A stretch of DNA of 64,000 bases, from assembly GCA_016081115.2 (NCBI GenBank), contig JABTTQ020003038.1, positions 124,001 through 188,000 of the forward strand, given 5' to 3'. The DNA is from Rehmannia glutinosa. Its lineage: Eukaryota; Streptophyta; Magnoliopsida; Lamiales; Orobanchaceae. Position 1 is the stretch's first letter. Each line of letters begins with the position of its first letter. The notes below the pieces were generated by a model, which was not told where the DNA came from, searched no databases, and saw only the letters and a list, made by a program, of their open reading frames with translations. Below are positions 1-12,635 of the stretch, one piece after another. Position numbers and translations under genes: made by a program.

Positions 1-301
1 TCTCACTTCACCTTGAGACTTGGCTCTTCTTGAGTTGACTTGATCGATACTCTACTCACCGCATCTCACCGCTTCTTGAGAGAGTTCCCGTCTACTCTTC
101 TTTGCCATACTTAGTTGTCATGCAATGAGTCTTCCTTCTAGTTCTCCAGTTGTCTTCTTGCATGTTTGGGCGTAGCTGACTTAACTCATCTTGATCAGCC
201 CTATTTATTACAATGCATTTTACAACAAGAATGGGGTGCCAACTTCCTATTCTAAGTTTTACATGGCATTCATCAAAATCTAAACAATAAATTTCCTAAC
301 A
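1..301 (-). repeat. Element A, 3' LTR (cut by window edge)
   Basis: This is the inner end of the 3' LTR of a minus-strand copia element. It matches 12550-12635 plus 20386-20598, which is the other LTR of the same element. Read on the minus strand the LTR begins TGTTAGGAAATT, directly after a polypurine tract (302-315, AAAAAGGGGGAAAT on the minus strand). The reconstructed full LTR length is about 1.55 kb, so roughly 1.25 kb lies left of the window. Confidence 0.85.
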
Positions 302-315
302 ATTTCCCCCTTTTT
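302..315 (-). other. Element A polypurine tract
   Basis: The minus-strand sequence AAAAAGGGGGAAAT abuts the LTR start TGTTAGG. The preceding minus-strand context is GGCATCATC, giving the CATCAAAAAGGGGG form typical of Sirevirus copia elements. It would prime plus-strand DNA synthesis. Confidence 0.75.
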
Positions 316-566
316 GATGATGCCAAAACTTAAATCATTCAAAAATGCAAATAGCAAAGATACATACAGATAGTGTATTTACATAGAATGTATGCGTAGA
401 ATCAATCCTTTTATTGATCATGACATTCTTGTTCTTTTACACAACTGTTTACAAAGTGTATCAGAGCAAACATTTGTCTACACAAAAAAATGAAGAATTT
501 ATAGCTTTATTACGAGAAGACTTACATAGTATGTATTTACATGATAAAATACATGAAGGGTGCACA

Positions 567-3500
567 CTACACTTCATCTTCTTCGTTGTCTCCTTCTTTC
601 ATCTTGTTCAAGATCTTACGCTTCTTCTTCTCTTTTTCTCATCGTCAGCTGTCTTCTTCTTCTTTTCATATGCCTTCCTGGCAGCTTCATCTCTTCTTAA
701 TCTCTCTTGTCTTTCCTCCCATAGCTGAGTTTGTCTCTTGTTTTCTTTTCTATTCTTTTCGCATACTCAACATTACTTTTAGCCACTTGCAAATTTGCTA
801 TTTGGTCAAGGCCGCCCAAAAGAGATCCCTCCTTTCTTGCCTCGGATCTATGTACTCAATATTTTTGGGAGAGGCCAGGTATGAAACCTCTTCCTCCACC
901 ACTACTTTTTCCTCTACCTCTGGGTGTGTATTGTCTGGGGTCTTCTTTCTTTCCGGTGAGTGACACGGAGTGACCAGCAGAGGATCGCCGGTAGTCCTGC
1001 TGTCGGTTTCTTCACATAACGTGAGACCCTTTTCCCAAGACAAGTCCCAAGCTTGAGCCATAGACATATTTGCAAAGTATCCTTCGGATGCGAGCATTTT
1101 AAATTCATCAACTCGATCGTGGCTCTGTCCCGACATCCGAGATGGCATAAGTGTCTCTGTCTTCACCGGAATGCCTCCATGTTCTTTCAAGATGTTCATA
1201 ACTCGGGCATCCATTCTTCCTTTCACTTCCTTCATCCCCGCTTCAATTGTTTTTCTCTTTTTCACCATAGATATAGCAGAGTGTTGGAGTGGCGAGTCAC
1301 GGGGAGTTTGGCCGATAATGTCACCGTGTGACAAGACTTGTTGGGGGTTTGTACAATCATCAAGGTCACCTCCGCCGATCCTTCCCCTCAACAAGCTTTC
1401 CTTTCTTTTGTTTCAACACTTCCTCGGTGACTTTCCTTCGTTTTGCTTCCTCCTTCTCAACTTCGTGATCCTCCTCGCGCTTTTAGGTATTCCTCTTCCC
1501 TTTTTGGCATCATCAAAGGAGAGAGGAACGCCGGAAACAGACTTGCAAAAGGAAGTCGAGCCTGGCGATAGTTGAGTTTTGTCTCGAGTCCGCCTTTGCG
1601 GAGTATGCAAGACGAAATTCGGATCGAGTAGCGTTGGATCACTTTGAGATTAGCTTCATTTCAGCCATGAGAAGGTCTGAATTTTTCGCCCATATTTGCT
1701 TCCAGACGCTCGAAGATCGCTCTTATTTTGCTCACGCAGACCTTCTTTATCTCGCAGTGTGAGCTTCATGCATGTGCTCAATGTGTTCTCTCAACTTCGT
1801 TTTTGCATCAAAGCATTCTCGCTCTCCATACCAAGCAGCCTTGTTGAACAATGTCCCTGGAAGTATCTAACTTGTTCCACACGCATTGTTTCTTCTTTGT
1901 TGCCACCATTCCCTCGATCCTCACCGTGATGCCTCTCAAGTCGCAGTAAGATTTGCATCTCGTTGTCGATCGCATGTCCATAGAGGCCTGGTGCCTCTCC
2001 ATTCGCTCAATCTCAGCAAATAATGCCTTGAACACTTCGCGAACTTGGTGATTCTTCCGTTGATCGATGGCCACGCAGTCGTCAAAGTCATAGTCACCGA
2101 ACGATGGTACTGACGAAATGACAGGAGCTGGTCTATGGTAGCGCTGCGTTCGTTCTCTCGACTCTTCATGGAGGTCGGGTACCTCCCGGGGAAAAAGGAA
2201 AAGATTCTATAAAGGATTCATCACCGCCTAACCGGGATTTGTTCGATGATGAGCGGTGCGCGTGAAGTTCTTTTTTGAATCGAACGCCGCTGCAGCTTGA
2301 GGAACTGCGCAGTGGGCTCTGCTTTTGGTGGGTCTGTTGTGAAGTGGACCCACTTGCCGAGCCTCACTGTCTCAACAGCCGTTCGCTGGTCTCACTGGTT
2401 TCTCCAATTGAGTAGTCCGTCCTCGGCATTATCGAGCGTCATCGGACGATGATGAGATTTCCATGGGTGGCTCATCATTAAAATGAAAGGTTTGACGAGT
2501 AGTCCGGGATCGACTTGCTCGTGCTTGGAACATCTGCGGTGAGTCTTTTGGATCGGTTACGGGGGATGACTCGAAGCCTTTCTTCGTCGCTTTCCGATCC
2601 GAGAAAGGTTACATCGGGATTATCTTGGGAATCATGAAGCGCGCTTATCTCCTTTTCGATGGATCAATGATTGCGGGAGGGATGTTCTCTTCATCACCGC
2701 TTTACCCCGGAAGTCTCAACCTCCCATGGGCCTTCATTATCTCCAATAGCCTCGATTGCAATGAGGCTCGCTTCCCCTTTCGACAATGTCACTGTCTTAG
2801 GGTCTTTCGTGGTGGCATCCATTGGAATCTCAACCCATGGATTGCACTTTCATCGCCCCAGTGTTAACTCCGGTACATTCCTTCGTGCCTCGACCGCATC
2901 GAAGGCGTCATTAGCCTTCAGAGCGTTGACACTCACCGAGACGCAGTCTCAATCGCCTGGAGCTTCGTTGATGGCAACTTGTCGTTCGTTTGGTGGTTGT
3001 ACTTTCTCCACTTTGCCTCCTGGATTCGTTGTGGAGTCATCTCGGCAGATTCTCCACCTTGCCGCAGTGGAGGAGTTTCCTCACTCGGTGGCGCACCACC
3101 GAGTGACTTGGAATGGGGTCACTCATCTCCGGACTCCCGGTTGTTTCTATTGAGTGTTCACCATTGGGGCGGTGGTAAGACACCTTCAATAGGGGTTGGC
3201 TCGACCTGGGGTCCCCACTATCCCGGTTTCATCGCCAGATTTCCTTATCGCTTTTCTTCCGAGTGAGCCGGAGAAGTGGTGGCAACAACAATGTGATGGC
3301 GATTTGTCGAACCACTCCCATTGGATCAATTTCACCGTGTTCGAGGACTCTCCTGGTCCCTCCATCAATCTTTGCTCGTGAAGGATTCTAGATTCGTGCA
3401 ATGCTTTTTGCATTTGCAACTCTTCTCGCGGGCGAAGAGTTCGGATCCTCATCACCGCCGAGAGAAGACATCAAGGAGAGGATGTGTGTGTCTGCGGGTG

Positions 3501-5107
3501 CGAGATAGGCGATGATCTTTGGCCTTCTCACGTGCCTCGCCTTCCTCCGCTTGTCTTTCCTTCTCCTTGTCCTTGAGGATCTGCAGGATATCCGTGCGAG
3601 CTTGTCTTCATCCAAAGGGATCACAATGGTTAGTCCAAGGAAGTTTAACAGCTTCTTCTTCTTCTATAAACTCGGGCCGTTGGAACTGCCCTCGATTTAC
3701 TTAATTTCCATTTCCTCCACTCACGCAGACGATTTTGGATGTCCGGGTAAGGTGGGGATAGGATCATCACATCACTATCGCTCTATCGATTCGTCTTGTG
3801 TCTCACCTGCGCGGACTACGCCTATTTCTTGATTGGCCTCTGCTGATCGCTTTCCCATTGAGACTTGGTGTTTCATCAATTACATCCGGAGACTCTACTT
3901 CTCCGGCCAGCCTCTCCAGATTCTGCTCCGGTCGAGTGGTCGACTCGGCCGGTTTCTCAAGCTCGGAGTGCTTGATGATTCTTCTTCGTCTCCTAGTTTG
4001 TACCGAGGGATTTCGGTTGAAGACGGTTTCTTCGAGTCTTGGGCGGCGGGGGCGTCTAGTGTTTTCTTCTCGAGGAGTGGCCGTCTTGGCTTATCGCTTC
4101 TCCTCTTTTTTGACGATCGGAGAAGGTATTTGAGAGTCCTTCTCGATCCCGCTTCAGGGCGGGCAGAGACACTACCTGGGGGGCAGTGACTCCGGCAGCG
4201 GGCGGAGCAGCGAGGTTTGACTTTCTTTGCTGCAGAGCAAAGAATCTTCTTAGCAAAACCGCAGGGCAGCTTTTTCTTTGGTAGAGAGAAAAAACAGTTT
4301 GATCTTGAGTGGTCACCGATTCCCCTCACTCGTGTCGCCTCTCTTGGCGTAGGCTCTCTTCTCGTGCGCCGAGAGGTTTGATCTCGAACATCCTTTTGTT
4401 AACATGGAACGCTTTCCATGTCTAAGAGGGACTCCTTTCACCTCCATCATCCGCCAATCACTGAGGCCATATCCTAGTGGATCCTCCAAATGTGCCATCT
4501 TCTCAAGGATTTGTTCCCTACATTTTGGCATAGTCATTGTAGACAAACTCGGCCCAGGTTTATTTTCCTTTCTTCAATGATCGCAAGCCATTACGATCAA
4601 CTTTGCTCTTGATGAGGTTGGTCAAAGTCGCCAAATTTGATGTCAATACATTTGGCAACTATGTCCCAATGACTTGTGATAGTCCTCCTTCAAGCCTTGC
4701 CTCTTGTTTGTTGTGTAAACTATTTTATCAAAGATAGTCGGGCTTGGCTATTTCCTTCCAAGCGGCGATCAAGTTTACATCAGCTTCGTTAATTTCGATG
4801 CTCCTTCCGTTGGTAATGAGCGGTGTTCACCAAATCCTGGCGAGAGATGGTGAACTCCTTTCCGTGAATGTGATGACTTTATTCCTTCATCGTGAATCTC
4901 ATCGTTCACATAGAATTGTGCGACCTCCTCCACATAGGTCATCGAAAATTCCATCGTCGTAAACGATTTCAGCCGGTCGTTTGGAGTTTTTCAGCTATTT
5001 TCCTTATGAGGCGTCATTGGACCCCTGTTTGACCATGCCTCGAAGTCCACGGTAGACCCGGTGTGGATTTGCTTTCCTAACTTGATAAAATCATAAGTTG
5101 GTGCCAT
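567..5107 (-). pseudogene. Element A extra ORF region downstream of pol (broken)
   Basis: This is a sense-strand coding region of about 4.5 kb between the RNase H end and the 3' LTR. An ATG at 5107-5105 starts MAPTYDFIKLGK, and an acidic end (NEEDEV, stop 567-569) closes it. Frameshifts and stops break it; the longest open pieces are 798-1394, 3895-4329 and 4313-4546. The N-terminal third has globular-looking stretches (for example EEVAQFYVND and HGKEFTISRQDL, in different frames). The middle is Lys/Arg/Ser-rich, and the C-terminal part is charged and coiled-coil-like. Sireviruses often carry an env-like ORF at this position, and the N-terminal part faintly recalls the putative plant transposon protein domain found in other retroelements. 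Neither assignment is certain, and I saw no clear signal peptide or membrane anchor. Confidence 0.5.
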
Positions 5108-5660
5108 TTTTCAGATTTTATCGAAGAAAACTTCGGGATTGATTTGAAGATAGATAGGTTTTTGAGAGAATTTTTGCTTCCGAGAGAGAGAGAGAGATGA
5201 ACAGTTTTGATAGTGTGTGAGAGAAACGGGGCGCTAAAAATGGTTTAAGTATGGTTTATGAAAGGGCGTGCGGTGGTTTTTGAAATGTGATCGAAATCAA
5301 CGGCTTAGATTTTGCACGCCTATTTAGCATTTAATGTCTCGTATTTAATGCGGCAAAGATTTATATCTAATCATAAGCTTGGTGTGCAAGCTTTTTATGT
5401 CTCGTACACATCATCATTATGTCGACGTCATTCTTAAAAATATTCCCGCTTAGTAAAATTGCGTTTTTGTCACTTTGCTCATAAGTGACTCAAATTTTAT
5501 CCTTTAGCCGATTTAACTCCTCTTCTCACAGTTCTCTTAGTGACTCACCTAACAAATTGATTTAGTATAATTGTCTTTCCTATACGGTGATGTACTTAAT
5601 GATTTGTGAGTTCACTCTTTTCCCTTTTTTGTTCCATTTCTTTTCTTTGAGTCTTCTCAA
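5108..5660 (-). promoter_or_regulatory. Promoter-like leader of the extra ORF
   Basis: On the minus strand this stretch runs from the end of RNase H to the ATG at 5107. It has AT-rich sequence, then TTTCATAAACC and TTAAACC-type motifs. A CT-repeat tract follows (plus-strand GAGAGAGAGAGA near 5181-5195) with a pyrimidine-rich, AUG-poor leader. This is the layout of a plant promoter plus 5' UTR. No transcript evidence is available here, so a promoter role is inference. Confidence 0.4.
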
Positions 5661-5667
5661 TGTTAAC

Positions 5668-7540
5668 TCACTCAATTAACCCCAACTCATGCTTGAGTTC
5701 TTCAAATTTTGACTCACATAACGGTTTTGTGAAGATGTCGCCCAATTGTTTATCGGTTGAGATATATTCCACGATGATGTCCTTCTTTTCAACATGATCT
5801 CTTATGAAGTGATATCCGACATCGATATGCTTTGTTCTTGAGTGCAACACAGATTTTGAGTGATTGCAATTGCACTTGTGTTATCACACATGATTGGAAT
5901 CTCTTTTTCTTCAACTTCATAGTCTCTCATTCTTTGCCTCATCCATAGGACTTGGGCACAACACTACCCGCAGCCTATGTATTATGCATTTGTAGAGGTG
6001 GCAATTGAATTTTGCTTCTTGCTAAACCAGAAATCACTGTTTCCTAGCATTTGACATGTGCTTGAGGTTCTCTTTCTGTCAACTCGCATCCAAAGATAGT
6101 CGAGTCCGAATAGCCAATTAGCTTGAATCCACCTTCCTTTTGGATACCATAAGCCAACTTCTTGGCTTCCTTTCAAGTATCTCAAGATTCTCTTAGTCTT
6201 TGTCATATGGCTCTCTTTTGGAGCAGATTGAAATCTTGCACATACACCTACAAAGAAAGGTGATGTCCGGCCCGCTTGCCGTAAGATAGAGCAATGATCC
6301 AATAAGTGCTCTGTATCTTGTTTGATCTGAGTGCTTGCCATCCGCATTCATGTCCATTTTGGTCGATGTATTCATTGGTATTTTCACGAAGACTTCTCCT
6401 CCATACCAAATTTCTTCATTAAGTCTCCGTGTATTTTGTTTGACTTATAAACGTTCCATCCTTCAGCTTGTTTCACTTGGAGTCCAAGGAAGAATGTCAC
6501 TCTCCCATCATGCTCATTTCAAATTTACTTTGCATGAGGTTTGAAAATTTTTCACACAGACTCTTTGTTTGTGGATCCAAAAATGATGTCATCCACATAT
6601 ATTTGAACAAGCAAAAGATACTTTTTGTCTTGAATTCGAAAAGTGTTCTATCTACTTTTCCTTTTGTGAATCCATTTTCGTTAGGAATTGTGACAAGGTA
6701 TCATACCATGCTCGGATGCCTGTTTCAATCCATACAAGGCTTTCTTGAGTTTGTATACCTTATCTCCAAGAGTCTTCTCGCTCAAATCCTCGGAGGTTGT
6801 TCAACATACACTTCTTCTTCCAATAAACCATTTAGGAATGCACTTTTTACATCCATTTGATATACAATGAAATTCTTGTGAGCAAAAAGATAGGCAAGAA
6901 ACATCCTTATAGCTTCCAATCTTGCTACAGAGCAAATGTTTCATCAAAATCTATTCCTTCTTCTTGGCAATATCCTTTGGCTACTAGTCTTGCTTTGTTT
7001 CTTACCACGTAACCTTCCTCGTTCATCTTGTTTCGAACACCCATTTAGTACCAATAACATTTTGATGTGTGGGTCTTTGAACTAATTCCCATACTTTATT
7101 TCTTTCAAACTCGATTGACTCTTCTTGCATAGCTTGAATCCAATATGTGTCGTCCAATGCTTGTAACACATCTTTGGGCTCTATTTTGCGAGATAAAGCA
7201 TGTGAACATAGCTTCTTGTTGAGTTCGATCTCGTTTTGACACCTTCTCTTATATCTCCAATGACAAGTTCTCGTGGATGGTCTCTCACCATCTTACATCA
7301 AAGTTGGAGTAAGTTAGTGGATTGATCGTCTTGCAGTACTGTGTTGTTGTGTTCGACTCTCTCGTAATCACTTACCGCAAATTTTCCAAATTGTTTTTGA
7401 GATTCAACTATCTCATCTTCTTCTCGAGTTTATAATTCCGGCTTCACTTCCAAAGATAAGGACTCTTTCAGATGGTTGGATGATTCACTTGTCACCGACT
7501 CTTCAATGTCTTCTCCATTTACATTTGGCTCATCGAATAC
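5668..7540 (-). pseudogene. Element A pol: reverse transcriptase and RNase H (broken)
   Basis: The minus strand reads, in broken frames, through the copia reverse transcriptase to the RNase H end. The YVDD catalytic box is intact at 6588-6599 (context QIYVDDIIFGSTN). Downstream come KRILRYLKGSQEVGLWYPKG (6193 to about 6130), SKKQNSIATST, and the RNase H tail TKHIDVGYHFIRDHVE with QLGDIFTKPL (5668-5850). Many frameshifts make it non-functional. The wording of these motifs is that of the Sirevirus/Maximus branch of Ty1/copia. Confidence 0.88.
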
Positions 7541-8580
7541 CACATAAATGGATTCTTTCGCAACCATAGTCCTTTTGTTGAGTACTCAGAGGCTTTGCTT
7601 TCACCGAGTATCCCAAGAAGATACCTTCATCACTTTAGCATCGAAAGCCTTTAGATTGTCCTTGCCATTGTTGTGGATGAAGCATTTACATCCAAATATT
7701 CTCAAATATGCAACATTTGGTTTTCTTCCACCAAATCTCATAGGGAGTCTTTGTCACGGTCTGCATTTTATCATACATCTGTTTTGAGTGTAGCAAGTCG
7801 TGTTGATTGCTTTCACCAAAATCTTTTTGGTAATCTGCTTGACTAACATGGTCCTTGCCGCTTCCTTGAGAGTTCATTTCTTCTTTTTCGCAACTCCATT
7901 CTCATTGTGGAGTCCTTTCAGCTGATAGTTCATGACCAATACCATTTTCAATACAATATCGAGTTATTATTCCATTGACAAACTAGGTTCCTCCGTCCGA
8001 TCTTATTTTGATAATGGTTTGACTCTTCTCGATTTGAATCCTCTTCATCACCGTGGGTAGTTTTCAGAGAGTTTCTTTCTTCTTGCACATGAATATTGTC
8101 CATGTATATCTTGAGTAGTCATCTACTACCACCAAGGTGTATTTCTTTCCACTTATGCTAGTTGGTTCAATGGCCCAAATAGATCCATATGTAGCAGATG
8201 CAATATTCTTGTTGAAGATGGGCATGTCTTTTCCTTGAATGAAGATTTGATTTGTTTTCCTTTTTCGACATGCATCACATACACTCTCCTTCTTGTATAT
8301 CGAAGTCCGGAAGTCCTTCCACAAGATTACTTCGTGCAAGCTTGTTAATCGTTTTGAAATTTAGGTGACTCAGGCTTTTTGTGCGCCAACTTGATTCAAA
8401 TTTGTCTTTCTTTGCTAATAGACAAGTGTTGTGTGTAGCGGTTGACCAATCTACTACATACATGTTCTTTGTCCGCATCCTGCAATACAACTTCATTCGT
8501 TTCAAGATCCTTGATTTGGCATATACCCATGTTAAATCCAACATTATAACCCTTGTCACAGAGTTGGTCGATGCTTAACA
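7541..8580 (-). pseudogene. Element A pol: GAG-pre-integrase and integrase (broken)
   Basis: The minus strand shows the zinc-binding pre-integrase region LSHLNFKTINKLARSNLV (8275-8559 piece), followed by CDACRKRKTNQ. The start of the integrase core is KYTLVVVDDYSRYTWTIFM (8064-8339). Later core pieces lie at 7686-7877 in other frames. The gene is split by stops and indels. It would have catalysed insertion of the cDNA; flanking DNA shows the 5-bp target duplication class expected for copia. Confidence 0.85.
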
Positions 8581-8830
8581 AGTTGAAGTTGAGTCCTTCA
8601 ACATATGCAACATCCGAGATTTCTAATCCGTTCCTTTTGATAGATCCAATGCCTCTTATTTCACCGGAGCTTCATTTCCACCAAATATGACTTTTGCTCC
8701 TTTAACTTCCTTGAATTTTGACAGATGATTTTTCTTGTTTCCTGTCATATGTCCGGGAATGTACCGCTATCCATGTACTAGGTTCCTTGGCACTCACTAT
8801 TCCTTGAACCCGCAATCAAGGAAATTAAGT
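8581..8830 (-). pseudogene. Element A pol: aspartic protease remnant
   Basis: On the minus strand near 8795-8730 the frame reads YMDSG, then a disrupted HMTG-like motif and NKKNHLSKF. Next come KVIFGGNEAP and LCDKGYNVGF (8396-8581). These match the copia protease to pre-integrase transition, with the catalytic D-S-G still visible. It is interrupted by a stop just after the active site. Confidence 0.7.
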
Positions 8831-11170
8831 TTTAGGTACCCATATTTGTCCGGGTCCCGAGGGGTTAGAGTTGTAAGATGATCCAACCAACTTATAGCCA
8901 AATGATTTGACTCTAAGGGGTTGCCATCTATCAAATGCCATAATCATAATTAATCTTGGCAAATTGCTTGGGGATTTTGGGTTCATACAAATTGTCTCTT
9001 TTGTCTCAGTATGCCTATGTATATGTTTTAGCAATCGCCTTCTTTGGGTAATTGTGGTGTCTCTGAGTGTAGTGCCTAGGTGCATATGTGTGCTGATGAA
9101 AGCTCTTATACTTTTGGAATGGCCTTTGCTGAGTTCTAAGCCTTTGCCATTTGGGCTTATATTCCATAAGTCTATGCTGATAGTTTTCATTATTCCAATC
9201 AGCTTGGCTTGGATATTTTCTACCATTCCCATCATATGTATTTCTTTTATAGATTTTTGGGGTTTTGGTAGCTCTGCTTTCTTCTTTACAGAGTATTTTT
9301 GCTTGGAGTTTCTTTGAGGAACTCGGCCGAATCTCTTCTCGCTTGTCCTTTCAAAGCGCACTCAATTGGTTGTTTTCCTTTTCCTTTATAACCAAGGCCA
9401 GTTTGCTTGTAATTGTGCTTTGGAGTGAATGTGTGTGTAACATTTAGAGTTTTGGATTTTTTTGACTCTTCATTGCTTGAAGATCCTTTTTCCAAAATCA
9501 CTTTTGGAGTTTGACATAGCACAGAAGAATTAAATCCTAAGCCTGTCTTGTCTCCACATTCTCTTTGACTCATAATAAGATCATCCAATGATTTAGATGC
9601 ATTAGTAAATGAGGCAATAACATTTTTGAGGTCATTCTCCCTCTTCTCTATGGCAAAGAATTTTCGCTATTAACTTAGCATTTTCAGCCTTTAAATTATC
9701 ATTCTCATCGCCTATTTGACTTAGAGTACTCGACTCCTTAGTCACTTTGAGTTTTCGCTCTTGAGTAAGTGTTTTCCTCATTCAATAGTGTGTGTGAGGA
9801 TTTAATGTGTTCAAAATCTTTCATCGTTTTGCCTAATGAATCATAAAGATCGATTAGGTGATGAAGTGTGTGTGTCATACTCACTATCACTAGAGTCCGA
9901 GTTTGATGAGTTAGAGTGTATCTCATCTTCTTGGTCGGAGTTGATCCTGTTCTGGCCATTAAACGGATCGGGGCTTCTTCTTCGAGTCACTTGAGTAGTC
10001 AGCTTCATCGCTTTCAATCATTTGTCTCTCTTGACTTGGATGTTTCAAAGATCTCTGTAGCCATCATTGCCTTTTTCTTTTCTTGTCTTCTTTCTCTCAA
10101 GACCTTTCTTTCTTCTTCATTCCTGTATTTGTTGACTACAGGATATGGGCAATCAATGGCATAGTGACTGGTTGTCTGATTCCAAAGATAGATATTCAAC
10201 CTTTTGATCGACTCTTTCCATTCTTGGATTGTCGATCCTTTGATATTCAAACCTTTTGATAACTGTTCTCTTGGTTGGCCTATCTTCCTTTGACTTGGAG
10301 TGAGCCGAGTGTCTTCCGGAAGATTCACCCTTTCCTCTCTTGTAGTTCTTATTGAAGAACTTGTTGAACCATTTAACCATCGGGGCTATTTCTTTCCGGA
10401 TCAATGACTTCTTTGACCTCGGCTCTCTTCCCATCTTTAACAATTAGAGCAATTTTTTGGGTACAAATTGTTGTCTCTTCCTGGTCTTTTCTTCTCACTC
10501 AAACTCGTAGGCTTTGAGATCCGAGAATAATTCATGATTGGATGTCTTTGATAGGTCCATGGAATGTCTCAGTGCCATGACCTTCATTTCCCATTAATTT
10601 GGAAGACTTTTAGGATCTTCATACACATTTCCTTCTCGTGTATATTCCTTTCCAAGTGCGAGATAGCTCATTGGTGATTTACGTGAATCGAGCATCCGGT
10701 TGATCCAGGTTTTCTCCGAGATTATTTTGAAGTTCTCAAATTTCAGACAACACCATCGATAATTTGTTTTCTTTGATTTGCTTTCGAGCCTTCACAAATC
10801 AATGTTAGCTTGTCCCCATTTCTTTAGCCGTTTTGCATGATTTGACTTTATTGAACATGGCTTTGTCCAAGGTTTTGTAAAGGATGTCCTTGGCTACATT
10901 GTCCAGGTTGTATCTTTTTCTGTCATCATTTGTCCATTCGTTCTTGGTTTTTCAACCATGACCGGTCTAGAGAGCAACATCCTCTTCTCATTCATTAGTG
11001 CAGCTTCTTCTCACAATTTTGTGTTCACCTTTAAGATTTGCGGTGGCCCATCTTCTATCACTATCCACATCTCATCATGTAATGCCGATAGATGAGCCTC
11101 GCATACGAATTTTCCAATCATCAAATTCTTCAATTGTGAACATAGGAATGCGTGTCAAATTTGCTTCCAT
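8822..11170 (-). pseudogene. Element A gag (broken)
   Basis: The first ATG of the element on the minus strand is at 11170-11168 and begins MEANLTRIPMFTIEEFDDWK, a typical Sirevirus gag start. A zinc-knuckle remnant lies near 10130-10190 (NQTTSHYAIDCPYP), in which the first two Cys positions are no longer recognisable. The C-terminal spacer is Lys/Ser/Pro-rich and ends GPGQIWVPKT (8825), the usual gag-protease linker. Stops and frameshifts cut it into at least five pieces. Confidence 0.78.
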
Positions 11171-11283
11171 GATAATAACTTTTAATGATAAAAAGAGTTT
11201 TGAAAGTTTAAGTGCTAAAGCGAGACTTTGAAAAGTTTGGAGATCTAGTTCAAGAACGGTGCGGAAGGCTCAATGAACCAACC

Positions 11284-11295
11284 GCTCCGATACCA
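11284..11295 (-). other. Element A primer binding site (tRNA-iMet)
   Basis: The minus-strand sequence TGGTATCGGAGC lies two bases inside the 5' LTR end (...CCTACA). It differs at one base from the usual plant initiator-Met primer site TGGTATCAGAGC. Confidence 0.85.
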
Positions 11296-11297
11296 CT

Positions 11298-12635
11298 TGT
11301 AGGTCCCGAGGGGTGTAAGTGTAAGGTTTAGAAGGAGGGTTGAATAAACCTTACCAAATTTTCGATTTAGTCCTTTTAAAAATTCGAGTTGATACTACAC
11401 GGTTGTGTCCTTGGTGGACGTGATTTAGATAATCGAGAGTTAGTCTCTCAATGCACTCAACCGAGCCGTTGATGGAATAACTCATTTGTTAAGTCTAAAT
11501 TAACTCAATCGTGGTTTGTTTTCATTGGAAGACTTAACACCCTTAAGTTTGATTAAGCAAGGATTTAGTGCTTGGTTTAGTACTTAGAAATTATCAAGTG
11601 GATAGCAAATTTATCAAGAGATTTAAACAATTAAGATGCAGGAATTAAAATGTTGAAATGTAAATGACATAATAAAATTTTTATAGAGGTTCGAAGATGG
11701 GGTAATTCTTCTACTCATCTCTTTCTCCAACTCCGGAGGAATCCACTAGGTATTGATCAAGATACAAAGTGGTAAGTACCGGATACAAGTCTTGATCACA
11801 CAACGGTGACTTGATCCTTTGGGACTCATCGAGACGCTTGATCACTCACCAAGCTTCTCGACGACGCCTTTCTTCACAGGCGGTTTGCTTTGCTACTACT
11901 GACTCACTTGCTCAAGCTCTTTGGATTTGATCACGAAGCCCTCCAAAAGCTCAAGACTTGGTTCGACCTCGAACCTTCCTACAATCCTTCGTGGAGTGTA
12001 GACCCCTTAATTTTTCAAGATTTTGCTCTTCAACCGATTGAAGTTATCTTTCCTTCACGGTGAGTGTTGGATTGATGTTCTTCGTAGTGTAGGCTTGAGG
12101 ATTGAGAATATTTCGCATTTTCTAATAATTGCTTGAACGTTTTTTTCCGGGTCTATTCTTAGTTCCTTGATTCCCTATTTCTCAAATAAACTCCTCGGCC
12201 TTTTATATTGATCTTTCAAAAATTTGCCCGTTGAAGAGATATGCTTATTTTTGAAAGTCACTTGCGATCGTTGGCTTGTCTTGTTGCGATCCTTGGAATT
12301 GCCATTTTTCGTATGAATTGTTCTCCAGCTTTTTAGAGTTTCGACACGGTGTAGTGCTTCCCATTGGTTAATTCCTTTTGCACGCTTCTCGGGACTGAGC
12401 ACTTCGAGAAAGGTAGTATGGAGATATTACTTGTTTAAGTAATTCTCTTGATTTCGCGGCAACGGATCTTTTCGATTATCTCGACTTGATTGCATTTCTT
12501 TGCTTTCCCAGGTGACTTAGAGTCGCCTTCCAATCATTGGATGACTCTTTCACTTCACCTTGAGACTTGGCTCTTCTTGAGTTGACTTGATCGATACTCT
12601 ACTGCTTTGCATCTCACCGCTTCTTCAAGAGAGTT
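11298..12635 (-). repeat. Element A, 5' LTR, inner part
   Basis: The LTR ends (minus strand) in ...GACCTACA next to the primer site. It is split at 12635 by element C and resumes at 20386. The two parts sum to about 1.55 kb. The sequence 12546-12635 repeats positions 1-85 of the other LTR. Confidence 0.85.
12631..12635. other. Left target duplication of element C (GAGTT)
   Basis: GAGTT here and GAGTT at 20381-20385 flank element C exactly. The uninterrupted LTR copy at about 80-90 has a single AGAGTTCCCG at this point, confirming the target site. Confidence 0.9.

Noticed and set aside
414..963. Plus-strand Ser/Phe-rich ORFs
   Set aside because: They are the antisense shadow of the charged coiled-coil end of the element A extra ORF.
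6335..6860. Plus-strand ORFs over the RT region of element A
   Set aside because: The minus strand carries the YVDD and flanking RT motifs. The plus-strand frames have no motif support.
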